The notes beneath the pieces are model-generated. The model did not search any database. It was not told the origin of the DNA and saw nothing but the letters and a program-made list of their open reading frames with translations. Shown in pieces: positions 25,147-25,217 of a stretch of DNA of 25,217 nucleotides; the first letter of the stretch is position 1, and the number at the start of each line of letters is the position of its first letter. The stretch is from Gemmataceae bacterium. GTDB taxonomy: Bacteria; Planctomycetota; Planctomycetia; Gemmatales; Gemmataceae. The stretch is taken from assembly GCA_009691815.1 (NCBI GenBank), contig SIAL01000010.1, positions 1-25,217 of the forward strand, given 5' to 3'. The position numbers and the translations under genes were made by a program.

Positions 25147-25217
25147 GGATCCGCCAACCCGGCCTTGTCTTGCTCTTTCTATCTGCCATACTGCCAAAAG
25201 GACTTTCTTCCCATCTC

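Noticed and set aside
1..25217. Search for tRNA, rRNA, IS elements, toxin-antitoxin or defence genes
   Set aside because: No cloverleaf, transposase, nuclease-defence or restriction-modification motif was recognised by eye; nearly all the DNA is explained by the listed genes.

Overview
The window reads as ordinary chromosomal DNA of a member of the Planctomycetota, most likely a Gemmatales/Gemmataceae-like lineage. The evidence for this is the DUF1501 / DUF1549-DUF1553 (planctomycete cytochrome-like) / WD40-PPC secreted gene set, the small hypothetical protein with the planctomycete-type C-terminal segment around 'NRRPFPT..EVL.VLKALGYRK', and often weak Shine-Dalgarno sites with several GTG starts. 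The lower rank is a guess. Coding density is very high, and I see no rRNA, tRNA, CRISPR array, insertion sequence or prophage.

Layout. 1-1160 (-): a secreted C45-type (acyltransferase/NTN hydrolase) protein running off the left edge. It is divergent from 1233-2566 (+), an RmlD-like sugar-nucleotide reductase followed by a small hypothetical protein. 2576-4369 (-): a membrane-anchored MutS-like ATPase, divergent across a 244-bp regulatory gap from 4614-11567 (+). That stretch is a three-gene cassette of secreted proteins: DUF1501, DUF1549/DUF1553 with cytochrome-like Cys motifs, and WD40 plus PPC. 11595-15182 (-): a GNAT acetyltransferase followed by an inactive/active pair of M16 zinc-peptidase-family proteins. 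The inactive partner carries a repetitive Ala/Pro/Lys tail. 15416-17368 (+): acetyl-CoA synthetase. 17549-20609 (-): a tightly coupled operon tsaB > secreted esterase > tyrA, with two 4-bp ATGA overlaps. 20671-21258 (+): an RNase HI-type protein. 21274-25072 (-): dxr > rseP > a previously uncalled 46-residue single-pass membrane protein, all joined by stop/start overlaps.

How the genes work together. dxr (isoprenoid MEP pathway) and rseP (intramembrane protease) are a widespread neighbour pair. The M16 pair looks like a heterodimer: one subunit supplies the zinc site, the other the Arg/Tyr substrate-binding motif. The DUF1501/DUF1549/WD40-PPC cassette encodes three exported proteins likely to act together at the cell surface. 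Its biochemical role is not established.

I did not find a clear new multi-gene system. The best leads are the hidden small membrane gene after rseP, the M16 pair with a repeat-expanded tail, the three-PDZ RseP, the membrane MutS homologue and the exported cassette with its palindrome-bearing divergent promoter region.
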